A stretch of DNA of 64,000 bases, from the NCBI RefSeq assembly GCF_003289945.1, contig NZ_QMBP01000014.1, positions 1 through 64,000 on the forward strand. Direction: 5' to 3'. Numbering within the stretch: the first letter of the stretch is position 1; each line of letters opens with the position of its first letter. The notes under the pieces are model-generated. The model ran no database searches. It was not told the DNA's origin and saw nothing but the letters and a program-made list of their open reading frames with translations. Positions 51,829 to 60,802 of this stretch are shown piece after piece. A program made the position numbers and the translations under genes. This stretch comes from Mesorhizobium hawassense (GTDB lineage: Bacteria > Pseudomonadota > Alphaproteobacteria > Rhizobiales > Rhizobiaceae).

Positions 51829-53625
51829 ATGACGACCTACAAGGCGCCGATTCAGGACACGCTGTTCGTGCTCAACGATGTGCTGGGCTATCAGCGCTAC
51901 TCCAATCTTCCTGGCTTCTCGGACGCGACGCCGGATGTGCTCGAGGCGATCCTCGCCGAAGGCGCCAAGCTTGCCGAAAACGTCATGCACCCCTTGAACC
52001 GCGTCGGCGACATGGAAGGCTGCGTGCGCCACGACGATGGCTCGGTGACGACACCCAAGGGCTTCAAGGACGCCTACGACCAATATCGCGAAGGCGGCTG
52101 GATGGGGCTTGCCGCGCCCGCCGAGTTCGGCGGCCAGGGCCTGCCCTACGCGGTCCATACCGCCGTCTCCGAATATATGATCTCCGCCAACATGGCGCTG
52201 ATGATGTATCCCGGCCTGACGCAAGGCGCGATCGCGGCCATCGTCACCCATGGCAGCGATGAGCAGAAGGCGACCTGGCTGCCGAAGCTCATCGAGGGCG
52301 GCTGGACCGGCACCATGAACCTCACCGAGCCGCATTGCGGCACCGACCTCGGCCTGCTGCGCACCAAGGCCGTGCCCAACGGCGACGGCAGCTACAGGAT
52401 TTCCGGCCAGAAGATCTTCATCTCCGCCGGCGAGCACGACATGTCGGACAACATCGTGCATCTGGTTCTGGCCCGCGCCGAGGGTGCGCCGGAAGGCGTC
52501 AAGGGCATCTCGCTGTTCATCGTGCCGAAGTTCAAGCTCGATGCCTCGGGCAATCCCGGTGAGCGCAACACGCTCTCCTGCGGCTCGATCGAGGAGAAGA
52601 TGGGCATCCACGGCAACTCGACCTGCGTCATGAACTACGACGAGGCCGAGGGCATGCTGCTCGGCGAATTGAACGGCGGCCTGAAGGCCATGTTCACGAT
52701 GATGAACGAGGCCCGCCTCGGTGTCGGCCTGCAGGGGCTTTCGGTCTCCGAGATCGCTTATCAGAACGCCGTTTCCTACGCCAAGGACCGGCTGCAGGGC
52801 CGCTCGCTGTCGGGCGCCAAGGCGCCGGACAAGAAGGCCGACCCGATCATCGTCCATCCCGACATCCGCCGCTCGCTGATGACCATGAAGGCCTTCAACG
52901 AGGCCGGCCGCGCGCTGGCGCTGTGGACGGCGATCAAGTCGGACGTCGCCCACCGCGCCGGCGACGACAAGGACCGCCAGGCGGCCGACGACTACACCGG
53001 CCTGATGACGCCGGTGGTCAAGGGCGTGCTCACCGACAAGGGTTTCGACCACGCGGTGATGGCGCAGCAGGTGTTCGGCGGCCACGGCTATGTCGAAGAG
53101 CACGGCATGAGCCAGTTCGTGCGCGATGCCCGCATCGCCATGATCTATGAAGGCGCCAACGGCATCCAGGCGCTGGACCTGGTCGGCCGCAAGCTGGCGC
53201 AGAATGGCGGCCGCGCCGTGCAGGCCTTCTTCAAGGAGGTCGGCGAGTTCTGCGAGGAGAACCGCGCCGACGAGAAGATGGCGCCCTTCACCAAGGCTTT
53301 GAAGAAGGGCCTCAACGACCTGCAGGCGGCGACGATGTGGCTGGTGCAGAACGGCATGGCCAAGCCCGACAATGCGGGCGCCGCCTCGACCGACTACATG
53401 CATCTCTTCGGTCTTGTGGCGCTGGGCTATATGTGGGCCCAGATGGCCAGGTCCGCCCAGGCGAAGCTGGCGGAAGGCGCCAATGGCGCCACCGTATTCT
53501 ATGACACCAAGCTGGTGACGGCGCGCTTCTTCATGGAGCGCATCATGCCGGAAACGGCGACGCGGCTTGCCCGCATTTCCAGTGGCGCGGACACGCTAAT
53601 GGCGCTGCCGGCGGAAGCGTTCTAG
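51829..53625 (+). CDS. Acyl-CoA dehydrogenase with C-terminal extension
   Basis: The 598-residue protein has the acyl-CoA dehydrogenase domains: N-terminal helical part, the FAD-region motif MNLTEPHCGTDLGLLRTKA, middle beta domain, and the C-terminal MIYEGANGIQALDLVGRKLA with the probable catalytic Glu. A further C-terminal extension (about 470-598) marks the long FadE-like class found in alphaproteobacteria. It oxidises acyl-CoA to enoyl-CoA and hands electrons to ETF. GGAGGAAG before the ATG gives a strong start; first gene of the operon. Confidence 0.93.
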   Translation: MTTYKAPIQDTLFVLNDVLGYQRYSNLPGFSDATPDVLEAILAEGAKLAENVMHPLNRVGDMEGCVRHDDGSVTTPKGFKDAYDQYREGGWMGLAAPAEFGGQGLPYAVHTAVSEYMISANMALMMYPGLTQGAIAAIVTHGSDEQKATWLPKLIEGGWTGTMNLTEPHCGTDLGLLRTKAVPNGDGSYRISGQKIFISAGEHDMSDNIVHLVLARAEGAPEGVKGISLFIVPKFKLDASGNPGERNTLSCGSIEEKMGIHGNSTCVMNYDEAEGMLLGELNGGLKAMFTMMNEARLGVGLQGLSVSEIAYQNAVSYAKDRLQGRSLSGAKAPDKKADPIIVHPDIRRSLMTMKAFNEAGRALALWTAIKSDVAHRAGDDKDRQAADDYTGLMTPVVKGVLTDKGFDHAVMAQQVFGGHGYVEEHGMSQFVRDARIAMIYEGANGIQALDLVGRKLAQNGGRAVQAFFKEVGEFCEENRADEKMAPFTKALKKGLNDLQAATMWLVQNGMAKPDNAGAASTDYMHLFGLVALGYMWAQMARSAQAKLAEGANGATVFYDTKLVTARFFMERIMPETATRLARISSGADTLMALPAEAF

Positions 53626-53677
53626 GTTTGTCGGGCCGGCACCGCCGGCCCACAATTGTCGGAACGCGGAGGAAATC

Positions 53678-54850
53678 GTGGCGACAAATCCAGCCGAAAT
53701 TCTTGGTCTTCCGAAGCCCGCCTGGGCGGCGGACGAGGTCGGCATGCTCTACGACATGGCGTCGCGCTTCATGGCCGAAGAGATCGCGCCGCGCTACGAC
53801 GAGTTCGAGAAGAACGAGATGTTCGACCGCGAGAGCTGGCTGAAGGCGGGCGCCGCAGGCCTGCTCTGCGCCTCGATGCCGGAAAAGTATGGCGGCGCGG
53901 GCGGCTCCTTCGCGCATGAGAGCGCCATCATCGAGGCGATCGGCCATGTCGGCGTCGACGGCTTCGGCATCGGCCTGCACAATTCGATCGTCGCGCCTTA
54001 CATCCTGCATTACGGTTCGGAAGAGCAGAAACAGAAGTGGCTGCCCAAGCTCGCGACCGGCGAGCTGATCGGCGCCATCGCCATGACCGAGCCCGGCGCC
54101 GGTTCCGACCTGCAGGGCGTCAAGACCCGCGCCGAGAAGGACGGCAACCACTACAAGATCAGCGGCTCGAAAACCTTCATCACCAACGGCCAGCTCGCCA
54201 ATCTGATCATCGTCGTCACCAAGACCGATCCGGACAAGGGCGCCAAGGGCACCTCGCTGATCGTCGTCGAGACCGATGAGGTCGAGGGTTTCGAGCGCGG
54301 CCGCAACCTCGACAAGATCGGGCTGAAGTCGAACGATACCTCCGAGCTGTTCTTCAACGACGTGCGCGTGCCGACCTCCAACCTGCTCGGCCATGAGGAA
54401 GGCAAGGGCTTCGTACAGCTGATGCAGCAATTGCCGCAGGAGCGGCTGCAGATCGGCACCGGCGCCATCGCCATGATCGAACGGGCGCTGGCCATCACCA
54501 TCGACTATGTCAAGGAGCGCAAGGCCTTCGGCAAGGCGGTCATCGATTTCCAGAATACCCAGTTCAAGCTCGCCGAATTGAAGACGGAGGCCACGATCGG
54601 CCGCGTTTTCTACAATGATTGCGTTGCCCGCCACATCGATGGCGGCCTCGACCCGGTCACCGCCTCGATGGCCAAATATTGGCTGTCCGACCTGCAGGGC
54701 AAAGTCGTCGACGAATGCCTTCAACTGCATGGCGGCTATGGCTACATGAATGAATATCCGATCGCCCGCATGTACCGCGACGCTCGCGTCCAGCGCATCT
54801 ATGGCGGCACCAACGAGATCATGAAATTGCTGATCGGGCGCTCTCTCTGA
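53678..54850 (+). CDS. Acyl-CoA dehydrogenase
   Basis: The 390-residue protein is a standard-length acyl-CoA dehydrogenase: AMTEPGAGSDLQGVKTRAEK, GSKTFITNGQLANLIIVVTK, QERLQIGTGAIAMIERALAI and a C-terminal LQLHGGYGYMNEYPIARMYR, RIYGGTNEIMKLLIGR containing the usual catalytic-Glu region. GGAGGAAA before the GTG start is a strong ribosome-binding site. It follows the long dehydrogenase by about 50 bp; two dehydrogenases probably cover different chain lengths. Confidence 0.93.
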   Translation: MATNPAEILGLPKPAWAADEVGMLYDMASRFMAEEIAPRYDEFEKNEMFDRESWLKAGAAGLLCASMPEKYGGAGGSFAHESAIIEAIGHVGVDGFGIGLHNSIVAPYILHYGSEEQKQKWLPKLATGELIGAIAMTEPGAGSDLQGVKTRAEKDGNHYKISGSKTFITNGQLANLIIVVTKTDPDKGAKGTSLIVVETDEVEGFERGRNLDKIGLKSNDTSELFFNDVRVPTSNLLGHEEGKGFVQLMQQLPQERLQIGTGAIAMIERALAITIDYVKERKAFGKAVIDFQNTQFKLAELKTEATIGRVFYNDCVARHIDGGLDPVTASMAKYWLSDLQGKVVDECLQLHGGYGYMNEYPIARMYRDARVQRIYGGTNEIMKLLIGRSL

Positions 54851-54883
54851 GCGACACGGCCGGCAAAGCCAAGGAGCACGAAA

Positions 54884-56092
54884 ATGGCCGAAGCTTACGT
54901 CTATGACGCCGTGCGCACGCCGCGCGGCAGAGGCAAGAAGGATGGCTCGCTGCACGAGGTGCCGGCGGTGCGTCTGGCCGCGAAGACGCTGGAAGCCCTG
55001 CGCGACCGCAACGGGCTCGACACCGGCAATGTCGACGACATCATCTTCGGCTGCGTCGACCCGGTCGGCGAGGCTGGCTCCGTCATTCCGCGCGCCGCCG
55101 CCTTCGAGGCCGGTTACGACACCAAGGCGCCCGGCATGCAGATCTCGCGCTTCTGCGCCTCCGGCCTCGACGCCATCAACTTCGGCGCCGCCAAGATCGC
55201 GCAGGGCGCGGACGAGATCGTCATCGCCGGCGGTGTGGAATCGATGTCGCGCGTCGGCATGGGCATGTCCGGCGGCGCGTGGTTCATGGACCCGTCCGTC
55301 GGCCTGCCAGGCTGGTTCGTGCCGCAGGGCATTTCGGCCGACCTGATCGCCACCAAATACGGGTTTTCGCGCGACGACGTCGACGCCTATGCCGTCGAGA
55401 GCCAGAAACGCGCCGCAAAATCCTGGGCGGATGGACGCTTCAAGAACTCCGTCATCCCGATCAAGGACCAGAACGGCCTCTTGATCCTCGACCATGACGA
55501 GCACATGCGGCCCTCGACCGACATGCAGTCGCTGGCCTCGCTCAACCCGTCCTTCGTCATGCCGGGCGAGATGGGCGGCTTCGACGCGGTTGCCGTGCAG
55601 AAGCATCCGGAGGTCGAGGAGGTCAACCACGTCCATCACGCCGGCAATTCGTCCGGCATCGTCGACGGCGCCGCCGCCGTGCTGCTCGGCTCCAAGAAGG
55701 CTGGGAAAACCATGGGCCTCAAGCCGCGCGCGCGCATCCGCTCCTTCGCCAATATCGGCTCCGAGCCGGTGCTGATGCTGACCGGTCCGGTCGACGTCAC
55801 CGAGAAATTGCTCAAGCGCGCCAGGATGAAGCTGTCGGACATCGATTTGTTCGAGCTCAACGAGGCTTTCGCCTCGGTGGTGTTGCGCTACATGCAGGCC
55901 TTCGAGATCCCGCACGACAAGATCAACGTCAATGGCGGCGCCATCGCCATGGGCCATCCGCTCGGCGCCACCGGCGCGATGATCCTGGGCACGGTGCTGG
56001 ACGAGCTGGAGCGCCGCGACCTGAACACAGCGCTGGTCACGCTCTGCATCGGCGCCGGCATGGGCACCGCAACCATCATCGAACGCGTCTGA
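54884..56092 (+). CDS. Acetyl-CoA acyltransferase (thiolase)
   Basis: The 402-residue protein has all thiolase motifs: the acylated Cys in ISRFCASGLDAINFGAAKI (about residue 90), NEAFASVVLRYMQ, NVNGGAIAMGHPLGATGA with the catalytic His, and TLCIGAGMGTATIIE with the second Cys. It releases acetyl-CoA in the last step of beta-oxidation. AAGGAG lies before the ATG. It stands between the dehydrogenase and the bifunctional hydratase/dehydrogenase, giving a full pathway operon. Confidence 0.94.
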   Translation: MAEAYVYDAVRTPRGRGKKDGSLHEVPAVRLAAKTLEALRDRNGLDTGNVDDIIFGCVDPVGEAGSVIPRAAAFEAGYDTKAPGMQISRFCASGLDAINFGAAKIAQGADEIVIAGGVESMSRVGMGMSGGAWFMDPSVGLPGWFVPQGISADLIATKYGFSRDDVDAYAVESQKRAAKSWADGRFKNSVIPIKDQNGLLILDHDEHMRPSTDMQSLASLNPSFVMPGEMGGFDAVAVQKHPEVEEVNHVHHAGNSSGIVDGAAAVLLGSKKAGKTMGLKPRARIRSFANIGSEPVLMLTGPVDVTEKLLKRARMKLSDIDLFELNEAFASVVLRYMQAFEIPHDKINVNGGAIAMGHPLGATGAMILGTVLDELERRDLNTALVTLCIGAGMGTATIIERV

Positions 56093-56106
56093 CGGGGAGA
56101 GAAGAG

Positions 56107-58326
56107 ATGAGCTACACCAATTTCACCCTCGACGCCGACACCGACGGCATCGCGCTGGTCACCTGGAACATGCGGGACCGCTCGATGAACGTCTTCACCG
56201 AGGAGGCGATGCGCGAGTTGAACGCCATCGTCGATCAGGTGGTGGCCGACGCCGCCATCAAGGGCGCGGTGATCACCTCCGGCAAGGACTCTTTCTCCGG
56301 CGGCGCCGACATCACTTTGCTGCAGAAGATGCTCGCCACCTTCGCCGTCGAAAAGGAGCACGACCCCGAGAAGGCGACCAAGGCGCTGTTCGACAATGCC
56401 GGCATCATGACCGGCCTGTTCCGCAAGATCGAGACCTGTGGCAAGCCCTGGGTGTCGGCGATCAACGGCACCTGCATGGGCGGCGCCTTCGAGATGTCGC
56501 TCGCCTGCCATGGCCGTGTCGCAGCCGATTCCGACAAGGTGAAGATGGCGCTGCCCGAAGTGAAAATCGGCATCTTCCCCGGCGCCGGCGGCACACAACG
56601 CGTGCCGCGACTGACCGACCAGCAGCAGGCGCTGCAGATGCTGACCACCGGCCAGAACCTGTCGCCGCAGAAGGCGAAGCAGATGGGCCTGATTCACGAA
56701 ATCGCCGAGCCGTCGAAACTCGTCGAGACCGCCAAGGCGATGATCAAGAACGGCTTGAAACCGGTCGCGCCCTGGGACGAGAAGGGTTTCAAGCTGCCCG
56801 GCGGCCCGATCTATTCGGCCGCCGGCGCCAATCTGTGGCCGCCGGCCATCGCCATCCTGCGTCGCGAAACCTACGGCAATTATCCGGCCGCGGCCGCGAT
56901 CCTCAAATGCGTCTATGAAGGCCTGCTGGTGCCGTTCGACACGGCGTTGAAGATCGAGCAGCGCTATTTCACCGAGATCATGCAGTCGAAGGAAGCCGTG
57001 GCGATGATCCGCTCGCTGTTCGTCTCACTGCAGGAACTGAACAAGGGCGCGCGCCGCCCGGCCGGCGTGCCTGACACCAAGTTCAAGAAGATCGGCATCC
57101 TCGGCGCCGGCTTCATGGGTGCCGGCATCGCCTATGTCACCGCGCGTGCCGGCATTCCGGTGGTGCTGCTCGACCGCGATCTGCCGTCGGCCGAGAAGGG
57201 CAAGGCGCATTCCGACAGCCTGATGACCGACCAGGTCAAGAAGGGCCGCGCCAAGCCCGAGGACAAGGACAAGCTTCTGTCGCTGATCACGCCGACGGCC
57301 GACTATGCCGACCTTGCCGGCTGCGATCTGGTCGTCGAGGCGGTCTTCGAGGATTCGGCCGTCAAGAAGGACGCCACCGAGAAGGCCGAAGCCGTGCTGA
57401 AATCGTCGGCGATCTTTGCCTCCAACACCTCGACGATCCCGATCACCGCACTGGCCAAGAACTCGGCGCGGGCGAAGAACTTCATCGGCATCCACTTCTT
57501 CTCGCCGGTCGATAAGATGATGCTGGTCGAGATCATCCTCGGCAAGAAGACGGGCGACAAGGCCCTGGCCGTCGCGTTCGACTTCGTGCGCGCCATCAAG
57601 AAGACGCCGATCGTCGTCAACGACACGCGCGGCTTCTACGTCAACCGCTGCGTGCTGCGCTACATGTCGGAAGCCTACAAGATGCTGATCGAAGGCGTGC
57701 CGGCGCCGATGATCGAGAATGCCGCCAAGGCCGCCGGCATGCCGGTCGGCCCGCTGGCGCTGACCGACGAGACGGCGGTCGACCTTGCCCAGAAGATCAT
57801 GAAGCAGACCATCAGGGATCTGGGCGAGAAGGCGGTCGATCCCAAGCAGATGGCGCTGATCAACACCATGGTCGACACGCATGGGCGCTTCGGCCGCAAG
57901 AACGGCAAGGGTTTCTACGATTATCCGGCGAAACCGGCGAAGAAGAAGCTGTGGCCGGGCCTGAAGGACCTCTACCCGCAACTCAACCCCGACAATGTCG
58001 ATTATGAGGAGCTGAAGCAGCGCCTGCTCGTCACCATCGCGCTGGAAGCAGTGCGGGTGATGGAAGAGCGCATCGTCACCGATCCGCGCGAGGCCGATGT
58101 CGGCTCGATCCTGGCGTTCGGTTTCGCGCCCTTCACCGGTGGCGCGCTGTCCTACATCGACGGCATCGGCGCCAAGCGTTTCGTCAAGATCGCCAAGGGC
58201 CTGCAGAAGAAATACGGCGTCGAGTTCAAGGCGCCGAAGCTTTTGCTCGACATGGCCGAGAAGGGCGAGACCTTCTACCGGCGCTTCGACCCCTATCAGA
58301 AGGGCGAGGTTAAGCAGGCCGCCTGA
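56107..58326 (+). CDS. Bifunctional enoyl-CoA hydratase/3-hydroxyacyl-CoA dehydrogenase (FadJ/FadB type)
   Basis: The 739-residue protein joins a crotonase domain (about 1-210: SGKDSFSGGADITLLQKM, GTCMGGAFEMSLACHGR, ALPEVKIGIFPGAGGTQRVP, with both catalytic Glu) to an NAD-binding 3-hydroxyacyl-CoA dehydrogenase (about 328 on: GILGAGFMGAGIAYVTARAG; IGIHFFSPVDKM; NDTRGFYVNRC) and its C-terminal domain. It carries out the two middle steps of beta-oxidation. GGGGAGAGAAG precedes the ATG, fourteen bases after the thiolase stop. Confidence 0.94.
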   Translation: MSYTNFTLDADTDGIALVTWNMRDRSMNVFTEEAMRELNAIVDQVVADAAIKGAVITSGKDSFSGGADITLLQKMLATFAVEKEHDPEKATKALFDNAGIMTGLFRKIETCGKPWVSAINGTCMGGAFEMSLACHGRVAADSDKVKMALPEVKIGIFPGAGGTQRVPRLTDQQQALQMLTTGQNLSPQKAKQMGLIHEIAEPSKLVETAKAMIKNGLKPVAPWDEKGFKLPGGPIYSAAGANLWPPAIAILRRETYGNYPAAAAILKCVYEGLLVPFDTALKIEQRYFTEIMQSKEAVAMIRSLFVSLQELNKGARRPAGVPDTKFKKIGILGAGFMGAGIAYVTARAGIPVVLLDRDLPSAEKGKAHSDSLMTDQVKKGRAKPEDKDKLLSLITPTADYADLAGCDLVVEAVFEDSAVKKDATEKAEAVLKSSAIFASNTSTIPITALAKNSARAKNFIGIHFFSPVDKMMLVEIILGKKTGDKALAVAFDFVRAIKKTPIVVNDTRGFYVNRCVLRYMSEAYKMLIEGVPAPMIENAAKAAGMPVGPLALTDETAVDLAQKIMKQTIRDLGEKAVDPKQMALINTMVDTHGRFGRKNGKGFYDYPAKPAKKKLWPGLKDLYPQLNPDNVDYEELKQRLLVTIALEAVRVMEERIVTDPREADVGSILAFGFAPFTGGALSYIDGIGAKRFVKIAKGLQKKYGVEFKAPKLLLDMAEKGETFYRRFDPYQKGEVKQAA

Positions 58327-58338
58327 CGAAACCCGACC

Positions 58339-58881
58339 ATGTATGTCTGGGGGCGAATGGCCCGCACCATGGCCACGGCGTCAAGCCGTGGCCCCTATCG
58401 GGTCGGCGATGAAAGCCGGCTGGCCTTTCGCTGCCTGCCGATCGACATCGATTTCAACCTGCATCTCAACAATGCGCGCTACATGATGCTGGCCGACCTC
58501 GGCCGCATCGACATCTTCCTGCGCGTCGGCCTCATCGCGCTGGCGCGCAAAAAAGGCTGGGCGCCGATGATCGGCGGGCTGCAGGTCGCCTATGTGCGCG
58601 AGATCAAGCTGTGGCGCCGCTTCGAGGTGGTGTCGTCGATCGAGACCTGGGAAGGCACATCTGTCATCGGCAGGCACCGTTTCGTCCTCGATGGCGGCGA
58701 GACGGCGGCGCTGATCCTGACCACCGGCGGCGTCTATGACCGTGGCGGCCGCCGCTTCCTTAATATCGACGAGGTCGTTGCGGCGCTCGGCCACGCCGTC
58801 AGTCCACCCCCGCCGACGGAGGCCGAGCGCACATTCATGGCCTCGCACCGGAATCTGCGCGAGCAGGCCAAGGCGACCTGA
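58339..58881 (+). CDS. Acyl-CoA thioesterase family protein (hot-dog fold)
   Basis: The 180-residue protein has a 4HBT-like hot-dog core: DIDFNLHLNNARYMMLADLG with the Asp/Asn pair typical of hydroxybenzoyl-CoA thioesterase relatives, GGLQVAYVREIKLWRRFEVV and GRHRFVLDGGETAALILTTG. It probably hydrolyses acyl-CoA, releasing stalled intermediates of the beta-oxidation operon it ends. The ATG lies 12 bases after the preceding stop; a weak ribosome site leaves a later in-frame ATG possible. Confidence 0.85.
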   Translation: MYVWGRMARTMATASSRGPYRVGDESRLAFRCLPIDIDFNLHLNNARYMMLADLGRIDIFLRVGLIALARKKGWAPMIGGLQVAYVREIKLWRRFEVVSSIETWEGTSVIGRHRFVLDGGETAALILTTGGVYDRGGRRFLNIDEVVAALGHAVSPPPPTEAERTFMASHRNLREQAKAT

Positions 58882-58895
58882 TCGGGCAGGCGCCG

Positions 58896-59519
58896 TCAAT
58901 GTTCGGCCCGGAAGGTTTTGCCCAGATCGACCGAGTCGCCGAAATAGTGGCGAAACACGTAAAACAGCGGATTCCATTGAGCGGTGTCGATGTGGTTCGT
59001 TCCCGGCACGACGATGTTGCGGTGCGCGTGAACGCGCAGGATATCCACCTCCATGATCAGATGCGTCGAGGACGCGCCGTGGCGTTGCTTCGCGCTGCTG
59101 TGACTGGTCAGCAGGCGTGTTTCGAACTGCAAGGGGCATTGCGCGATACGCGGCGTCAGGACCAACTCGCTCGGCTGGTCGGCGAAACCGCCCAAGGCGA
59201 ACTTGTCGGATTCATGGACGAAGCCCATTTCCGCCTTGTGGGACGGAACCGGATTCACACCCGTGGTGTGTGCAATCCGTTCGACATTCGCCCACAGGCC
59301 GGCCGACGGAAAGTTGAGCGTGCATTCGCCGTCGCGCAGGAGATTGACCGCCCCCTGCGCCGCCGAACTCAAGCCGAGGACCACGCATGAACCCAGGGCC
59401 CATGCGGACGACATGGGTGTGATGTTGGCTGTGCCATCGCGGTTGCGGGTGACCATCAGGACGACGGGTGTTCCAAAATAGAGAACCGACGGGGCGATGG
59501 ATTGGTGGTCCGGCAACAT
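58896..59519 (-). CDS. Flavin reductase family protein
   Basis: The 207-residue protein has the FMN-binding split-barrel features: FGTPVVLMVTRNRDGTANIT, PMSSAWALGSCVVLGLSSAA, then LNFPSAGLWANVERIAHTTG. Such proteins reduce or bind flavin for a partner monooxygenase, or act alone as oxidoreductases. The ATG at 59519 was chosen because AAGGA lies seven bases upstream and the upstream frame is not conserved in character. It converges with the fatty-acid operon and has no obvious partner nearby. Confidence 0.85.
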   Translation of the reverse strand: MLPDHQSIAPSVLYFGTPVVLMVTRNRDGTANITPMSSAWALGSCVVLGLSSAAQGAVNLLRDGECTLNFPSAGLWANVERIAHTTGVNPVPSHKAEMGFVHESDKFALGGFADQPSELVLTPRIAQCPLQFETRLLTSHSSAKQRHGASSTHLIMEVDILRVHAHRNIVVPGTNHIDTAQWNPLFYVFRHYFGDSVDLGKTFRAEH

Positions 59520-59724
59520 GAACAGGTCCTTCGGTATTCGAAGGCTAGACCCTACCAAGCCTGCCCACGCTGACGTTTTGGTCGCGCTCGAATGGTCGCG
59601 GTCAACCGGCGTAGCCCCATGCACGCCTGATCACGCTTTCGGGAAGCCGGGTCGATCAGCTTTTTTGCAGTGGCCGCGAGTGATAAATTAGAAGCTTCTA
59701 ACGGATAACGGAGGGAGCGATCGC

Positions 59725-60027
59725 ATGCGCATGATGCTGAAAATTACTGTTCCGACCGTGGAAGGCAACAAGGCGCTCAAGGACGGCAGCATGGGGAAGT
59801 TCATCGAACACAGCCTGTCCGAGCTGAAGCCGGAGGCCGCCTATTTCACCGCCGACAAGGGGCAGCGGACCGCCTATCTGTTCGTCGACATCAAGGACAG
59901 CTCCGAGATGCCCTATTATGGCGAGCGGTTCTTCCTGGCTTTCAACGCCGCCGTGGAGTTCGTGCCGGTCATGAATGCCGAGGAACTCCAGAAGGGTCTG
60001 CCCAGAGCCCTGGCCGGGATCGGATAG
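59725..60027 (+). CDS. Conserved hypothetical protein, 100 residues
   Basis: I do not recognise the family with confidence. The protein begins MRMMLKITVPTVEGNKALKD and has an alternating beta/alpha pattern (AYLFVDIKDSSEMPYYGERF, FNAAVEFVPVMNAEELQKGL) that suggests a small ferredoxin-like or dimeric alpha-beta barrel fold, without signal peptide or membrane helix. GGAGG lies before the start. It stands alone between the flavin reductase and the S24 regulator. Confidence 0.7.
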   Translation: MRMMLKITVPTVEGNKALKDGSMGKFIEHSLSELKPEAAYFTADKGQRTAYLFVDIKDSSEMPYYGERFFLAFNAAVEFVPVMNAEELQKGLPRALAGIG

Positions 60028-60150
60028 ACCGCTTACGAGCAAGAAGGTCATGAGGCATTCTTGACGATCCGCCGGCCGCGCCGGTGGACAAGGGCGTGAC
60101 CGCGCGCTAGACAGGCAGAGGCATTTTTTCCTGTTTGAAGGAGAGCGCGT

Positions 60151-60792
60151 GTGCTCTCACACGATCGCGTATGGGCCGCAATCGACGCTCTCGCCGAGCG
60201 CTATTCGCTGTCGGCTTCCGGTCTCGCCCGGCGCGCGGGCCTCGATTCGACGGCCTTCAACAAGTCGAAGCGCCTGTCGTCCGATGGCCGGCCGCGCTGG
60301 CCCTCGACCGAGTCGCTGGCCAAGATCATTGAGGCCACCGGCGCGTCGCTCGAGGAATTCACCGGACTGGTCGAGGGCCGCGTCGGCGCGTCCATCGCTC
60401 AACAGCGCAGCGCTGTCCCCTTGCTTGGTTTCGCCCAGGCCGGCGCCGGCGGCTTCTTCGACGATGCCGGCTATCCGGCTGGGCAGGGCTGGGATCTGGT
60501 CGAGCTTCCGGCGCGGGCGACCGAGACGTCCTATGCGCTGCAGGTGCAGGGCGATTCCATGCTGCCGCTCTACCGCAACGGCGACGTGCTGATCGTCGAG
60601 CCGGACGCGCCGACGCGCAAGGGCGACCGTGTCGTCGTCAAGACCACCGCGGGCGAGGTGATGGCCAAGGTGCTCGACCGTCAGACGGTGAAGTCGATCG
60701 TGCTGGTCTCGCTCAATCCCGCGCATCCGGACCGCGATATCCCGACGCGCGAGATCGAATGGGTGGCGCGCATCGTCTGGGCGAGCCAATAG
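60151..60792 (+). CDS. XRE-type HTH regulator with S24 (LexA/CI-like) peptidase domain
   Basis: The 213-residue protein has a helix-turn-helix (about 8-70: SLSASGLARRAGLDSTAFNK, PSTESLAKIIEATGASLEEF) and an S24 peptidase domain. The Ser is S136 in QVQGDSMLPLYRNGD and the Lys is K173 in GEVMAKVL, a spacing of 37 as in LexA. Ala-Gly pairs at 97-100 (FAQAGAGG) could be the autocleavage site. The GTG start is preceded by AAGGAG. It lies ten bases before the nuclease-fold gene; the target genes are unknown. Confidence 0.87.
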   Translation: MLSHDRVWAAIDALAERYSLSASGLARRAGLDSTAFNKSKRLSSDGRPRWPSTESLAKIIEATGASLEEFTGLVEGRVGASIAQQRSAVPLLGFAQAGAGGFFDDAGYPAGQGWDLVELPARATETSYALQVQGDSMLPLYRNGDVLIVEPDAPTRKGDRVVVKTTAGEVMAKVLDRQTVKSIVLVSLNPAHPDRDIPTREIEWVARIVWASQ

Positions 60793-60802
60793 GGCCGGGC
60801 CG